Shown here in pieces: positions 7,805 to 16,141 of a stretch of DNA of 64,000 bases. The DNA is from Bacteroidota bacterium (lineage in GTDB: Bacteria; Bacteroidota; Bacteroidia; Sphingobacteriales; Sphingobacteriaceae): contig JAEXHI010000010.1 of assembly GCA_023450085.1 (NCBI GenBank), forward strand, positions 85,160 through 149,159. The letters are read 5' to 3'. The notes beneath the pieces were generated by a model. It did no database searches and was not told the DNA's origin. It saw only the letters and a program-made list of their open reading frames with translations. The stretch's first letter is position 1. Each line of letters opens with the position of its first letter. Position numbers and translations under genes: made by a program.

Positions 7805-8677
7805 ATGAAAAGACATTTTGCCATCGTGGCATTGGCTGCAATTGTATTTGCAGGCTGTAATGCCGAGCATAAAGCTGAAAGTGCTGATTATGCTTCCACA
7901 GAAGCTTTAGATACCGCATCGAATAGTCAACTGGTTGAAAAAATGACCAAAACTGCTGATATGCGTTTTAGGGTGAAAGATGTTCAGCGCACTAAAGCTG
8001 AGCTAAGTAATACCATTAAAAAGCAAGGAGGATTGGTGATGGAATTTTCCTTAAATAGTACTATCCAAAAAACCGAAAAAGTAAAATTAAGCGCAGACTC
8101 GCTAAAGGAAATCACTTCTTATCGTAAAGAAGGTTATCTAGTGGCTAGAATACCATCTACAGAATTGGATGGTTTTACAGACCAGATTGCAGGTATGGCT
8201 GTTTTTGTAGATAACCAGTCGTTGAAGATGGAAGATAAAAGCTTGGCCTATTTGGAAAACGCAATGAAATCTACCAATAGGCAAGAAGCAGTGGAGCAAA
8301 TTAAAAAGGTAGCTACAAAAAAAGGAAGTAATGTAGAAAGCTCGCTTTACATTAAGGATGATTATGTAAACAAGAAAATCGAAAACCTAAGTATTGATAA
8401 GCAAGTTAAATTTAGCACTATTACCCTTAGTTTTTATCAAGACAATACCGTGAATACAATGACTGTAGCTAATGATAATTTGTACGATTATCAACCAGGG
8501 TTTTTCAATAGACTGGCTTTGAACTTCGCGGATGGATGGATGTATTTCAAAGAATTTATCCTGTTCCTATCTAGATTTTGGTTGTTTTTTGCAGTTGGTT
8601 TGGGAGCTTTCTTTGTGATTAGATATTATACCAAGAAACAAAGCGAAAAGACTTTCTTGCCTCCACCAAGTAATTAA
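7805..8677 (+). CDS. DUF4349-domain lipoprotein
   Basis: 290 residues. Lipoprotein signal with lipobox FAGC (Cys18). The domain (about 45-215) has the DUF4349 features: MRFRVKDVQRTKAEL, then GYLVARIPSTELD and a coiled segment, and a C-terminal membrane helix (about 252-272). The double anchoring (lipid plus helix) suggests an inner-membrane protein exposed to the periplasm. Function unknown; such proteins are widespread in Gram-negative and Gram-positive bacteria. Followed by the repeat island. Confidence 0.82.
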   Translation: MKRHFAIVALAAIVFAGCNAEHKAESADYASTEALDTASNSQLVEKMTKTADMRFRVKDVQRTKAELSNTIKKQGGLVMEFSLNSTIQKTEKVKLSADSLKEITSYRKEGYLVARIPSTELDGFTDQIAGMAVFVDNQSLKMEDKSLAYLENAMKSTNRQEAVEQIKKVATKKGSNVESSLYIKDDYVNKKIENLSIDKQVKFSTITLSFYQDNTVNTMTVANDNLYDYQPGFFNRLALNFADGWMYFKEFILFLSRFWLFFAVGLGAFFVIRYYTKKQSEKTFLPPPSN

Positions 8678-8945
8678 TGTACTCCGTCATCACAATTACG
8701 CTCTTATTTCCCGTCATTTCGACCTTGTGAAACAATCTGCCAGTTAGCTATGAGTTAGATTTCTCCTCTTTCGATCGTCGAAATGACGGCGTAGGAAAGG
8801 AGATGCTGCCAAGTCTTTGCAATGGCGCTCCTATACACGTCATTTCGACCTTAGGGAGAAATCTAGCAATTAGTCAGGAGTTAGATTTTGCTTCTTCATC
8901 TGTTGAAATGATACCTTGGACTTCAAACCACTAAGAAAGCAAAGT
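8678..8945. repeat. Palindromic repeat block, left side of orphan gene
   Basis: Contains CGTCATTTCGA at 8712-8722, its complement TCGAAATGACG at 8778-8788, and a second CGTCATTTCGA at 8838-8848 followed by a degenerate complement near 8902. The first pair, with inner AATCT/AGATT segments, forms a BIME-like palindrome of about 77 bases. The stretch from 8693 is repeated with few changes from 9601, and the right end (CCTTGGACTTCAAAC) recurs near 10097. No coding sequence. Confidence 0.85.
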
Positions 8946-9569
8946 ATGTTTTTAATCATCATTTATATTGTTCTTTTCCTAATGAGTGTCCTATTGTTTT
9001 ATGTAAACAATCGGTTGTTTTTCAAATATAAAAGGTATTTAGTTCGTATACATCTTATCTCATTTGTGTTGTTATTGATAAATGTTGTACTAGTAATAGG
9101 ATTTGAATCGTCATTTAAAACTTTTTGGTTTAATAGGCTGGCACTGCTGTGTTTTTTAATAAGCGGTGCATTTATTTTTGCAATCGGCCAAGGTCATAGC
9201 AAATTAAGAGATAAGTTTTATTTTGGTTTTTTCTTCTTCTATCCAATCTTTACGGCTTTGACCATGATGATGGATAGAATATTTTTTGTACTCGTTGCTA
9301 GTCCATTCCTATGGATGTCAATAACCCCAGAAATATATTATCATGATTCAAATTATGATATACGGCGAGTAAGGGGAATTATGGCACCAAGAATATTAGA
9401 ACTTGTTAAGAATGGTGTATTCTTGGAGACAAGAGTTGGAATGTATCACGGAGAAGATATCGAAAATAAAGCTTACCAAAATCTCAAAATCATCACTCAA
9501 AATAGCGATAGTATTTCTGTTTCAGTTGATATCGCTGGGGTCACGAAAAAGATTACATTTCTAAAGTGA
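8946..9569 (+). CDS. Orphan membrane protein inside a repeat island
   Basis: 207 residues. Four or five hydrophobic helices in the first 140 residues, then a soluble tail rich in beta-type residues that contains MYHGEDIENKAYQN. No known domain recognised. I place the start at ATG 8946: the longer frame starting TTG at 8916 would have its first ten codons inside the dispersed repeat, because the same bases recur near 10097. The gene is AT-rich compared with its neighbours and lies between two copies of the repeat, which suggests gain by transfer or rearrangement. Confidence 0.6.
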   Translation: MFLIIIYIVLFLMSVLLFYVNNRLFFKYKRYLVRIHLISFVLLLINVVLVIGFESSFKTFWFNRLALLCFLISGAFIFAIGQGHSKLRDKFYFGFFFFYPIFTALTMMMDRIFFVLVASPFLWMSITPEIYYHDSNYDIRRVRGIMAPRILELVKNGVFLETRVGMYHGEDIENKAYQNLKIITQNSDSISVSVDIAGVTKKITFLK

Positions 9570-10228
9570 TTGAAAGGATTTGCTTAGCCTTGCCTACTTG
9601 CAATTACGCTCCTATTTCCCGTTATTTCGACCTTGTGAAGCAATCTGCCAGTTAGCTATGAGTTAGATTTCTCCTCCTTCGATCGTCGAAATGACGGCGT
9701 AGGAAAGGAGATGCTGCCAAGTTCTCGCAATGGTGCTCCTATACACGTCATTTCGACCTTAGGAGAAATCTAGCCTTAGCTATGAGTTAAAATCTAGTTT
9801 AAGGTCTATAGGAATTGGTAAAGAAAAGTATTTGAAGTGATTGATCGGGATTGTTTCGTCCTACCTTCTCGCAATGACGCGTATAGGAGCGTCATTGTAA
9901 CATTAGGTGGATTTAGACGATAATATTATTTGCCAAGTTGCTAGATTTCTCCTCCTTCGTTCGTCGAAATGACGGAATACGAAAAAACATTGCCACCTTC
10001 TCGCAATGGCATTCCTATACACGTCATTTCGACTTTAGGAGAAATCTAGCAATTAGTCTGGAGTTAGATTTTCCTTCTTCGTTTGTCGAAATGATACCTT
10101 GGACTTCAAACTACTGAGAAAATAAGGTATGTTCAGAGAAAGCCATGACCAGATTGTAAAATTTAAACTATAGACTGTAGTTGTGATAATAAAATGTTAA
10201 TTTCATTTAGCTAAACTATAATCATTCA
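9570..10228. repeat. Palindromic repeat block, right side of orphan gene
   Basis: A 659-base stretch without a gene. From 9601 to about 9777 it repeats the left block (8693-8870) almost base for base. After a diverged middle part with GCAATGACG-type sequence (9877-9900), the part from about 9948 to 10135 repeats the second half of the left block, including the terminal CCTTGGACTTCAAAC motif. TCGAAATGACG or its complement occurs near 9679, 9745, 9963 and 10020. The last 90 bases hold the promoter region of the M28 gene. Confidence 0.85.
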
Positions 10229-11680
10229 ATGAAGAAATTAACCCTTATCGCGGGTCTAGCTTGTGCTGTTTTAAGTGCAAGGGCTCAAGACTTTTCTGCC
10301 GTTTTTAAGCAAATTAATACTGAAGTACAATCAAATTCTCAGGCCTACAAAAACCTAAAGAGTGCTACTGATAAAATTGGGCATCGTTTAACGGGCTCAG
10401 CTAATGGTGCAAAAGCAGAAGAATTTGCTTTTAATCTTTTGAAATCATATGGTTATGATGTACGTTACCAGCCTTTTGAAGTAGAAAGTTGGGACAGGAA
10501 AAGCTTATCGGTTAAGGTTGGTGATGATAGAATGAATTTGTCGCCAGTTAAAGCGGTTACCTTAGCACACTCGCCAGTAAGGGCAAATGTTACTGCCGAG
10601 ATCATAGATGTGGGAAATGGTTTGGAAGCAGACTACGAGCCAATAAAGGAAAATGTAAGAGGTAAAATTGCCTTGATTTATTTAGGAGTGCTTCCAGGTT
10701 CTCCCGCAGGCACAGCTTCTTTGCACCGTTCCGAAAAAACGGCTATTGCCACAAAATATGGTGCTTCTGGCGTCATCATCATCAATAAAGTAGAAGGTGG
10801 CGTACTACTTACTGGAACGGCATCTGTTACCGGAAAATTAATTCCTATTCCCGCAGTTTGTATAGGTTTGGAGAGTGGGATGGTTTTGAAGGCAAAACTA
10901 AAGTCGGGGCAACAGTTTGCACAAATTGCGATGACCAATTTTTCAGGGATGATTAAAGCCAGAAATGTAATTGCTACTTTGAAAGGCACAACTTTACCCA
11001 ATGAAAAAATTGTAGTAGGCGGACATTTAGATAGCTGGGATTTAGCTACAGGAGCTATTGACAACGGTATCGGTTCTTTCTCCATTATTGATATGGCCAG
11101 GACTTTTAAAATGTTGAATTTACAAACTAAACGTACTGTTGAATTTGTGATGTTTATGGGCGAAGAGCAAGGTCTGTTAGGTTCAAAAGCTTACGTTGCT
11201 CAAGGATTAAAAGACAAAACTTTGAGTCAAGTACGTTTCATGTTAAACTACGATATGACCAATGATCCTAAAGGGTTTTCGACTACTAGAAAAGAGATGG
11301 AGCCTCTATTTAAAAGCTGGGGTGCCGAAGTGGTGAAGATTGATACGGGCTTTAAAAACCTTTTCCAAGCCGGAGCTGGCTTGCATAGCGACCATCAACC
11401 TTTTATGTTGGAAGGGATTCCAACTGGAGGTGGGGCAGGTGGAAAGTTGCCAAATAACTCGGGACCTTTTTATCACTCGGATGGTGATGGTTTTCACTTG
11501 GTGGATGAACAAGGCTTGAAAAATACAGTGCGTTATTCGGCCATGCTAACTTATGCTTTGGCCAATACACCTAGTATTCCGGTGACGAGATTTTCTGATG
11601 CGGATTTGAAAGCATTTTTGGAAAGTCAAAAACTTAAAGAGCCACTAAAAATTGCTGGCGAATGGAAATGGGGAGATTAA
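10229..11680 (+). CDS. Secreted M28-family zinc carboxypeptidase/aminopeptidase with PA domain
   Basis: 483 residues with signal peptide (cleavage after SARAQ). Layout resembles plasma glutamate carboxypeptidase: M28 fold interrupted by a PA domain (about 120-240). Di-zinc ligands are visible as H266-x-D268, D278, the E312/E313 pair (MGEEQG), D342 and a C-terminal His in SDGDGFH. It hydrolyses short peptides outside the cytoplasm. A terminator overlaps its final codons. Confidence 0.88.
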   Translation: MKKLTLIAGLACAVLSARAQDFSAVFKQINTEVQSNSQAYKNLKSATDKIGHRLTGSANGAKAEEFAFNLLKSYGYDVRYQPFEVESWDRKSLSVKVGDDRMNLSPVKAVTLAHSPVRANVTAEIIDVGNGLEADYEPIKENVRGKIALIYLGVLPGSPAGTASLHRSEKTAIATKYGASGVIIINKVEGGVLLTGTASVTGKLIPIPAVCIGLESGMVLKAKLKSGQQFAQIAMTNFSGMIKARNVIATLKGTTLPNEKIVVGGHLDSWDLATGAIDNGIGSFSIIDMARTFKMLNLQTKRTVEFVMFMGEEQGLLGSKAYVAQGLKDKTLSQVRFMLNYDMTNDPKGFSTTRKEMEPLFKSWGAEVVKIDTGFKNLFQAGAGLHSDHQPFMLEGIPTGGGAGGKLPNNSGPFYHSDGDGFHLVDEQGLKNTVRYSAMLTYALANTPSIPVTRFSDADLKAFLESQKLKEPLKIAGEWKWGD

Positions 11681-11695
11681 CTCCCCATTTTTTTA
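11666..11695 (+). terminator. Terminator overlapping the stop codon of the M28 gene
   Basis: AAATGGGGAG (11666-11675) pairs with CTCCCCATTT (11681-11690) around the loop ATTAA, which contains the TAA stop; seven T follow from 11688. The converging YARHG gene ends at 11693. Confidence 0.8.
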
Positions 11696-12574
11696 TCTCC
11701 CAAAGCTGTCGTAGTTATCTTCGGCATATTTTTCAAATCGTTCTAGCAATTTGATGTTCTTTTTTTCCAGTGGTGTAAGTGTGCCGTTTACATCGTTGCT
11801 TACTGGAATATACCAATCAGCGTAATCAAAAAACTGTCTATAAGTCTTCTTTTTAAAGGAGTAACCGTGACGAGCAAAAATGGTATTTCTTAATATTTGA
11901 AGATCTAGTTTACGTAGGTTTTTTAAATCACTTTCTTTTAGCTCTTGAGTGGAGGAGTTGATGGTGAAAACAGCGTCAGAAGCACTTCTATAGTATTCAT
12001 CTTTAAAAGTTTCTGTTTTACCATCAACGGTATCTGTAACTATTTCGACCTTGCTAGATTGTCTGTCAGTATAATCCCCATTTTTATCTAACATTAAATT
12101 AGGGTTATACGCAAATACTTTTTTTAATAATTTGAAAGATCTTTTGGTGACATTGATTCCTTGGTTGTACGATTTCCATGTACCTACTAAAGTATCATTG
12201 CGCAGCTCAAATTCAAAACGCCCGTCATACTTTTGGTCGCCAGGTTCATCCAATACAAAACTGATTTTATTGCCCGAATTTGTAAGTATTCCTTGTAAAG
12301 GTCTATCGTTCCCTACTACCACACTACGGCCAATTACTTTATCCTTGTCAATACTTTTAATGGCCAAGCTGATCTTATTTTCGCTGTAGGAGCCGTCTTG
12401 ATATTCTTCGGCGACAAAATCGCCTACCCACATGCCTAATACATGATCATAGGTAGTGTTTACGGTGGTTGCCGAATCAACGGGGCTTTTTTCGGTCTTC
12501 TTGTCATTACTGTTACAGGAAGCGAGCGTTAAAATTGATAAAAAGGCGATAACAAGATTTTTCATTTTATTCAT
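11693..12574 (-). CDS. YARHG-domain lipoprotein
   Basis: 293 residues. Lipoprotein signal MNKMKNLVIAFLSILTLASC with Cys20. The middle part is a beta-rich domain, and the C-terminus carries the YARHG domain (LDLQILRNTIFARHGYSF...TPLEKKNIKLL), an extracellular module of unknown function in bacteria. The longer frame to 12730 is not used: ATG 12574 overlaps the TGA of the upstream gene (ATGA), so the two are translationally coupled. ATG 12565 is a second choice. Confidence 0.82.
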   Translation of the reverse strand: MNKMKNLVIAFLSILTLASCNSNDKKTEKSPVDSATTVNTTYDHVLGMWVGDFVAEEYQDGSYSENKISLAIKSIDKDKVIGRSVVVGNDRPLQGILTNSGNKISFVLDEPGDQKYDGRFEFELRNDTLVGTWKSYNQGINVTKRSFKLLKKVFAYNPNLMLDKNGDYTDRQSSKVEIVTDTVDGKTETFKDEYYRSASDAVFTINSSTQELKESDLKNLRKLDLQILRNTIFARHGYSFKKKTYRQFFDYADWYIPVSNDVNGTLTPLEKKNIKLLERFEKYAEDNYDSFGR

Positions 12575-13221
12575 TTGATGTTTAAATATTTTTTTCTGAT
12601 CAACCATTCTACTAAAAGTAAATTTGGTATCCAACCAAGCCAAGCAATAATTTGATACACATCCATAGGTGCTGGATGGAATAAATATACCAAAATTACC
12701 TTCCATAGGCGCAAGGTAATAGCAGAACATGTTAAAGCAAAACTGCGTAGCATAAAATGGTAATGTGCTTTAAATTGTTGCTTTTTGGCTAGTAATAATG
12801 CTTTTAAGGTAAACCAAAACCATAGGATCGCTAAAAAGCTAAAAGCAGCTTTGGCAATTAATCCACCATTTGCGAAAAAACCAATAAATAAGCCTGAAGG
12901 TGCAGCGAATAATAAAACGACTACAACATATAGATAGCCTAGGTTTCGATGTAATTTGGGACGCTTATTTAAAAGTGTTCTGTTAAACTGGGTGAAGCCG
13001 GCCAACAACACGAGAATAGCGCTGTATACGTGGATATAAAAGATAGGCAGATATAGCTTGACACTTTCTACTTCTGTTTGTTTAATCTGCAAAAAGGCCA
13101 CGTCGCTACTCATCGGTAAATAGCGTAGTGTAATTTGCAACATGAGCAGAAAGAAAAAGAAAAATAGCAATAGCCAAGCTAAACGAAAATAATTAATCCT
13201 GATGTTCAACAGCATTTGCAT
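12571..13221 (-). CDS. DUF2306-family membrane protein
   Basis: 216 residues with six or so membrane helices. The signature of DUF2306 is visible: HVYSAILVLLAGFTQF followed by RPKLHRNLGYLYV, with conserved His and Arg residues that may bind a cofactor. Function unknown. It overlaps the YARHG lipoprotein gene by four bases in one operon. Confidence 0.8.
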   Translation of the reverse strand: MQMLLNIRINYFRLAWLLLFFFFFLLMLQITLRYLPMSSDVAFLQIKQTEVESVKLYLPIFYIHVYSAILVLLAGFTQFNRTLLNKRPKLHRNLGYLYVVVVLLFAAPSGLFIGFFANGGLIAKAAFSFLAILWFWFTLKALLLAKKQQFKAHYHFMLRSFALTCSAITLRLWKVILVYLFHPAPMDVYQIIAWLGWIPNLLLVEWLIRKKYLNIK

Positions 13222-13320
13222 AGGTTATTTAAAGCCATATCTTAAAGAAATGGTGATATCATTAACATAAGGGAAGGGCATCTAAAAGCTGTTGATTATT
13301 GGAAAGCGGTTCATTTATTT

Positions 13321-13749
13321 TTAACTATTGATATAGCTTTCTAGTTGCGAAATGGTCTGTTTTTGGTCTGCAATAATGAATTTCACCACATCACCAATGG
13401 ATACCATTCCAACGGCTTGATTTGCGGTCACCACTGGTAAATGCCTAATGTGCTTTTCGGTCATCATTTGCATGCACAAATCAATGCTGTCAGCTAGGGT
13501 TACCGTAACTGGATTGGAAGTCATAGCTTCACTAATAGGAGTGTCCTTAGAAGCTTTTCCTTGTAAAACGATTTTTCGGGCATAATCTCGTTCCGTGAAA
13601 ATACCAAGCATTTGTCCCTCTTGCATAATTAACAAAGCACTAATGTTTTTCTCTGTCATTAATTTTAGGGCATCTAAAACCGAAGTGTTTGGGCCAACAC
13701 TAAAAATTTGCAGCGGTTTGGTGTCGAAAATTTGTTGAACTGTTTTCAT
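13321..13749 (-). CDS. Tandem CBS-domain protein
   Basis: 142 residues made of two CBS repeats (about 8-65 and 73-135). Motifs LGIFTERDYARKIVLQG and MVSIGDVVKFII close each repeat, and HLPVV is present in the second. Stand-alone CBS pairs bind adenosine nucleotides and act as energy sensors. Its target is not evident from the neighbours. Confidence 0.88.
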   Translation of the reverse strand: MKTVQQIFDTKPLQIFSVGPNTSVLDALKLMTEKNISALLIMQEGQMLGIFTERDYARKIVLQGKASKDTPISEAMTSNPVTVTLADSIDLCMQMMTEKHIRHLPVVTANQAVGMVSIGDVVKFIIADQKQTISQLESYINS

Positions 13750-13816
13750 GGTCTGCTTTTGGTTGTTTACTTAAATTTACCTAAAATAACAGTAAATCCA
13801 AATAGACCTTTTTGCA

Positions 13817-15325
13817 CTACATCATCTTCAAAATATCATCCACATATTCTCTTGTATTAGCCAAACGAGGTACTTTGTGTTGTCCGCCAAGTTTACCTCG
13901 GTTTTTCATCCAGTGATAGAAAGTGTCTTGTGGAGCATTATGTACTTTAGGGCGTCTTAAAGCCATGTCCTTAAAGCGTTTGGCATCGTAATCAGAGTTT
14001 ACCTCACGTAAGGTTTGATCTAAAACATCTATAAATTGTTCGAAATTGGAAGGCTGTTGCTCAAATTCAATGATCCATTCATGTCCCCCAGCTTCGTCGC
14101 CATTAAAATAGATAGGGCAGGCGGTGTAGTCTTTAATTTTGGCATTGGTGGTAGCGCAGGCTTTGGTTAAAGCATTCTCGGCGTTATCAATAATTACTTC
14201 TTCTCCAAAAGCATTAATAAAGTGCTTGGTGCGTCCGCTAATTTTAATCCTAAACGGATATAAGGAAGTAAAATGGATCGTATCACCAATCATGTAGCGC
14301 CATAAACCCGCATTGGTGCTAATGATCACTGCATAATTTTTATGTAGCGCTACTTGATCTAAAGAAAGTGTTTTGGGATTTTCATCCTCTAAATTTTCTA
14401 AAGGGAGAAACTCGTAATAAACGCCATAATCCAACATCAAAAGGAGTTCTTCTGAATAAGATTGATCTTGTATGCCAAAGAAACCTTCGGATGCATTGTA
14501 GGTCTCCAAATAATACATGTCGGGAGAAGGAATCAGCTCTTTAAATTGCTGGCGGTACGGACCAAAATTTACGGCACCATGGAAATAGGCTTCTAAATTG
14601 GGCCAAACCTCTAATAAGTTTTTTGCGCCAGTAATTTCCATCACCTTTTTCGCTAATACGATGGTCCAAGTAGGCACGCCCGAAATATTAGTTACGTTTT
14701 CCCTGATGGTGGCTTCCGCCATGCGGTCCATTTTTTCCTCATAATTATCCATGAGGGCAATGGACATATCAGGTGTCCGATAATACTCGGCCCAAATAGG
14801 CAGGTTTTTGATCAATACGGCCGATAAATCGCCATAGTGAATGTCTTCGCAAAGCTGATTGATCTGATGGCTTCCGCCTAAAACCAAGCCTTTTCCCGTA
14901 AACATTTGCGTGTTTGGTCGGTTGTTGCAATAGATGGATAGCATGTCTTTACCACCTTTAAAGTGGCATTCTTCCAAGGCTTCTTCGGATACTGGAATAA
15001 ATTTGCTTCTATCGCTGGTGGTACCTGATGATTTGGCAAACCATTTAATTTCGGATGGCCAAAGGATATTTTGTTCGCCTTGCAGCATACGCTCAATGTA
15101 AGGCTTCAGCGTATCATAATTTTGGATAGGTACCCGTTCTTTAAACTGTTGTACGTTCAATATCGACCTGTAGTCGTACAGCTTGCCCCATTCCGTATTT
15201 TCAGCACTTGAAATTAAGGTATGTAGCCATTCATCCTGTACATCTAAGGGATATTTCATGAAAAGCTCAATCTGATGGATGCGCTTTTTCATGTACCACG
15301 TAAAAATAGAATTTACTATCGCCAT
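13817..15325 (-). CDS. GH3-family (auxin-responsive promoter type) acyl-adenylating enzyme
   Basis: 502 residues, the usual bacterial GH3 length. The ATP-binding motif SSGTTSDRSKFIPVS lies near residue 115, with later motifs YNASEGFFGIQD and YMIGDTIHFTSL typical of the ANL-like GH3 fold. Plant GH3 enzymes join amino acids to jasmonate or auxin; the substrate of Bacteroidota homologues is not known. It is ten bases downstream of lptB on the same strand, which could hint at an envelope role. Confidence 0.85.
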   Translation of the reverse strand: MAIVNSIFTWYMKKRIHQIELFMKYPLDVQDEWLHTLISSAENTEWGKLYDYRSILNVQQFKERVPIQNYDTLKPYIERMLQGEQNILWPSEIKWFAKSSGTTSDRSKFIPVSEEALEECHFKGGKDMLSIYCNNRPNTQMFTGKGLVLGGSHQINQLCEDIHYGDLSAVLIKNLPIWAEYYRTPDMSIALMDNYEEKMDRMAEATIRENVTNISGVPTWTIVLAKKVMEITGAKNLLEVWPNLEAYFHGAVNFGPYRQQFKELIPSPDMYYLETYNASEGFFGIQDQSYSEELLLMLDYGVYYEFLPLENLEDENPKTLSLDQVALHKNYAVIISTNAGLWRYMIGDTIHFTSLYPFRIKISGRTKHFINAFGEEVIIDNAENALTKACATTNAKIKDYTACPIYFNGDEAGGHEWIIEFEQQPSNFEQFIDVLDQTLREVNSDYDAKRFKDMALRRPKVHNAPQDTFYHWMKNRGKLGGQHKVPRLANTREYVDDILKMM

Positions 15326-15334
15326 CAGTTTTCC

Positions 15335-16069
15335 TTATAGATTTTTCTTGCGTAGAATGAAGTTCGAGCCTAAATATACCTTCCTTACCATTTCGTTGGC
15401 CGCCAATACCTCTGGCGTGCCCGATTCCAAGATTTTCCCCTCAAAAAGCAAATAAGCTCGGTCGGTAATGGAAAGCGTTTCCTGTACGTTGTGGTCGGTA
15501 ATTAAAATGCCAATATTTTTTTTCTTAAGCTTAGCTACAATGCTTTGGATTTCTTCCACGGCAATAGGGTCAACCCCTGCAAATGGCTCATCCAGTAAAA
15601 TAAAATTAGGACTTGCCGCCAAAGCTCTAGCAATCTCTGTTCTACGGCGCTCCCCTCCAGAAAGCAGGTCGCCTCTATTTTTGCGTACTTTATGTAAACT
15701 AAATTCAGTAAGTAGTTCTTCCAGTTTTTCCTTGCGTTCCTCTTTGTTGAGCTTGGTCATCTCCAAAATAGCCATAATGTTATCCTCTACAGATAATTTG
15801 CGGAAGACACTAGCCTCTTGTGCTAAATAGCCGATTCCTTTTTGTGCCCTACGGTACATGGCATCTTTAGTAATGTCTTCGCCATCCAAAAAGATATGAC
15901 CCTCATTTGGCTTAATCAAACCTACAATCATATAAAACGACGTGGTTTTTCCAGCACCATTTGGGCCTAGCAAACCCACAATCTCTCCTTGGCTTACTTC
16001 AAATGAAACATCGTTAACAACGGTACGCTGTTTATACTTTTTAATGAGATGCTCGGCTTTTAAAATCAT
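15335..16069 (-). CDS. lptB: Lipopolysaccharide export ABC transporter ATP-binding protein
   Basis: 244 residues, a single ABC ATPase. Walker A GPNGAGKT (35-42), signature LLSGGERRRTEIARAL, Walker B FILLDEPFAGVDP and H-loop ITDHN. The LSGGERRR variant and GIGYLAQEASVFRKL are typical of LptB, which powers LPS extraction by LptFG. The permeases are not next to it. Confidence 0.93.
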   Translation of the reverse strand: MILKAEHLIKKYKQRTVVNDVSFEVSQGEIVGLLGPNGAGKTTSFYMIVGLIKPNEGHIFLDGEDITKDAMYRRAQKGIGYLAQEASVFRKLSVEDNIMAILEMTKLNKEERKEKLEELLTEFSLHKVRKNRGDLLSGGERRRTEIARALAASPNFILLDEPFAGVDPIAVEEIQSIVAKLKKKNIGILITDHNVQETLSITDRAYLLFEGKILESGTPEVLAANEMVRKVYLGSNFILRKKNL

Positions 16070-16141
16070 TTAGTTTTAGTTTTTTGGGTGGTTAGTTTTT
16101 AGTTGTTTAGTACTTTTAACTCACAACTTTTAACTTTCAAC
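16070..16141. repeat. AACT-rich self-complementary spacer
   Basis: Contains GTTAGTTTTTAGTTG followed by TTTTAACTCACAACTTTTAACTTTCAACT. The AACT/AGTT units can pair in several registers. It resembles the spacers at 3006, 5311 and 39180. No coding content. Confidence 0.5.

Noticed and set aside
8678..10228. CRISPR array
   Set aside because: The repeats are inverted palindromes at irregular distances, not direct repeats with unique spacers of equal length, and no cas gene is present.
10678..11085. 135-codon minus-strand frame in the M28 gene
   Set aside because: Antisense of a conserved zinc peptidase domain; no independent support.
12575..12730. 52-codon N-terminal extension of the YARHG lipoprotein
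   Set aside because: It would place the lipoprotein signal in the middle of the protein and overlaps the coding part of the DUF2306 gene in another frame.
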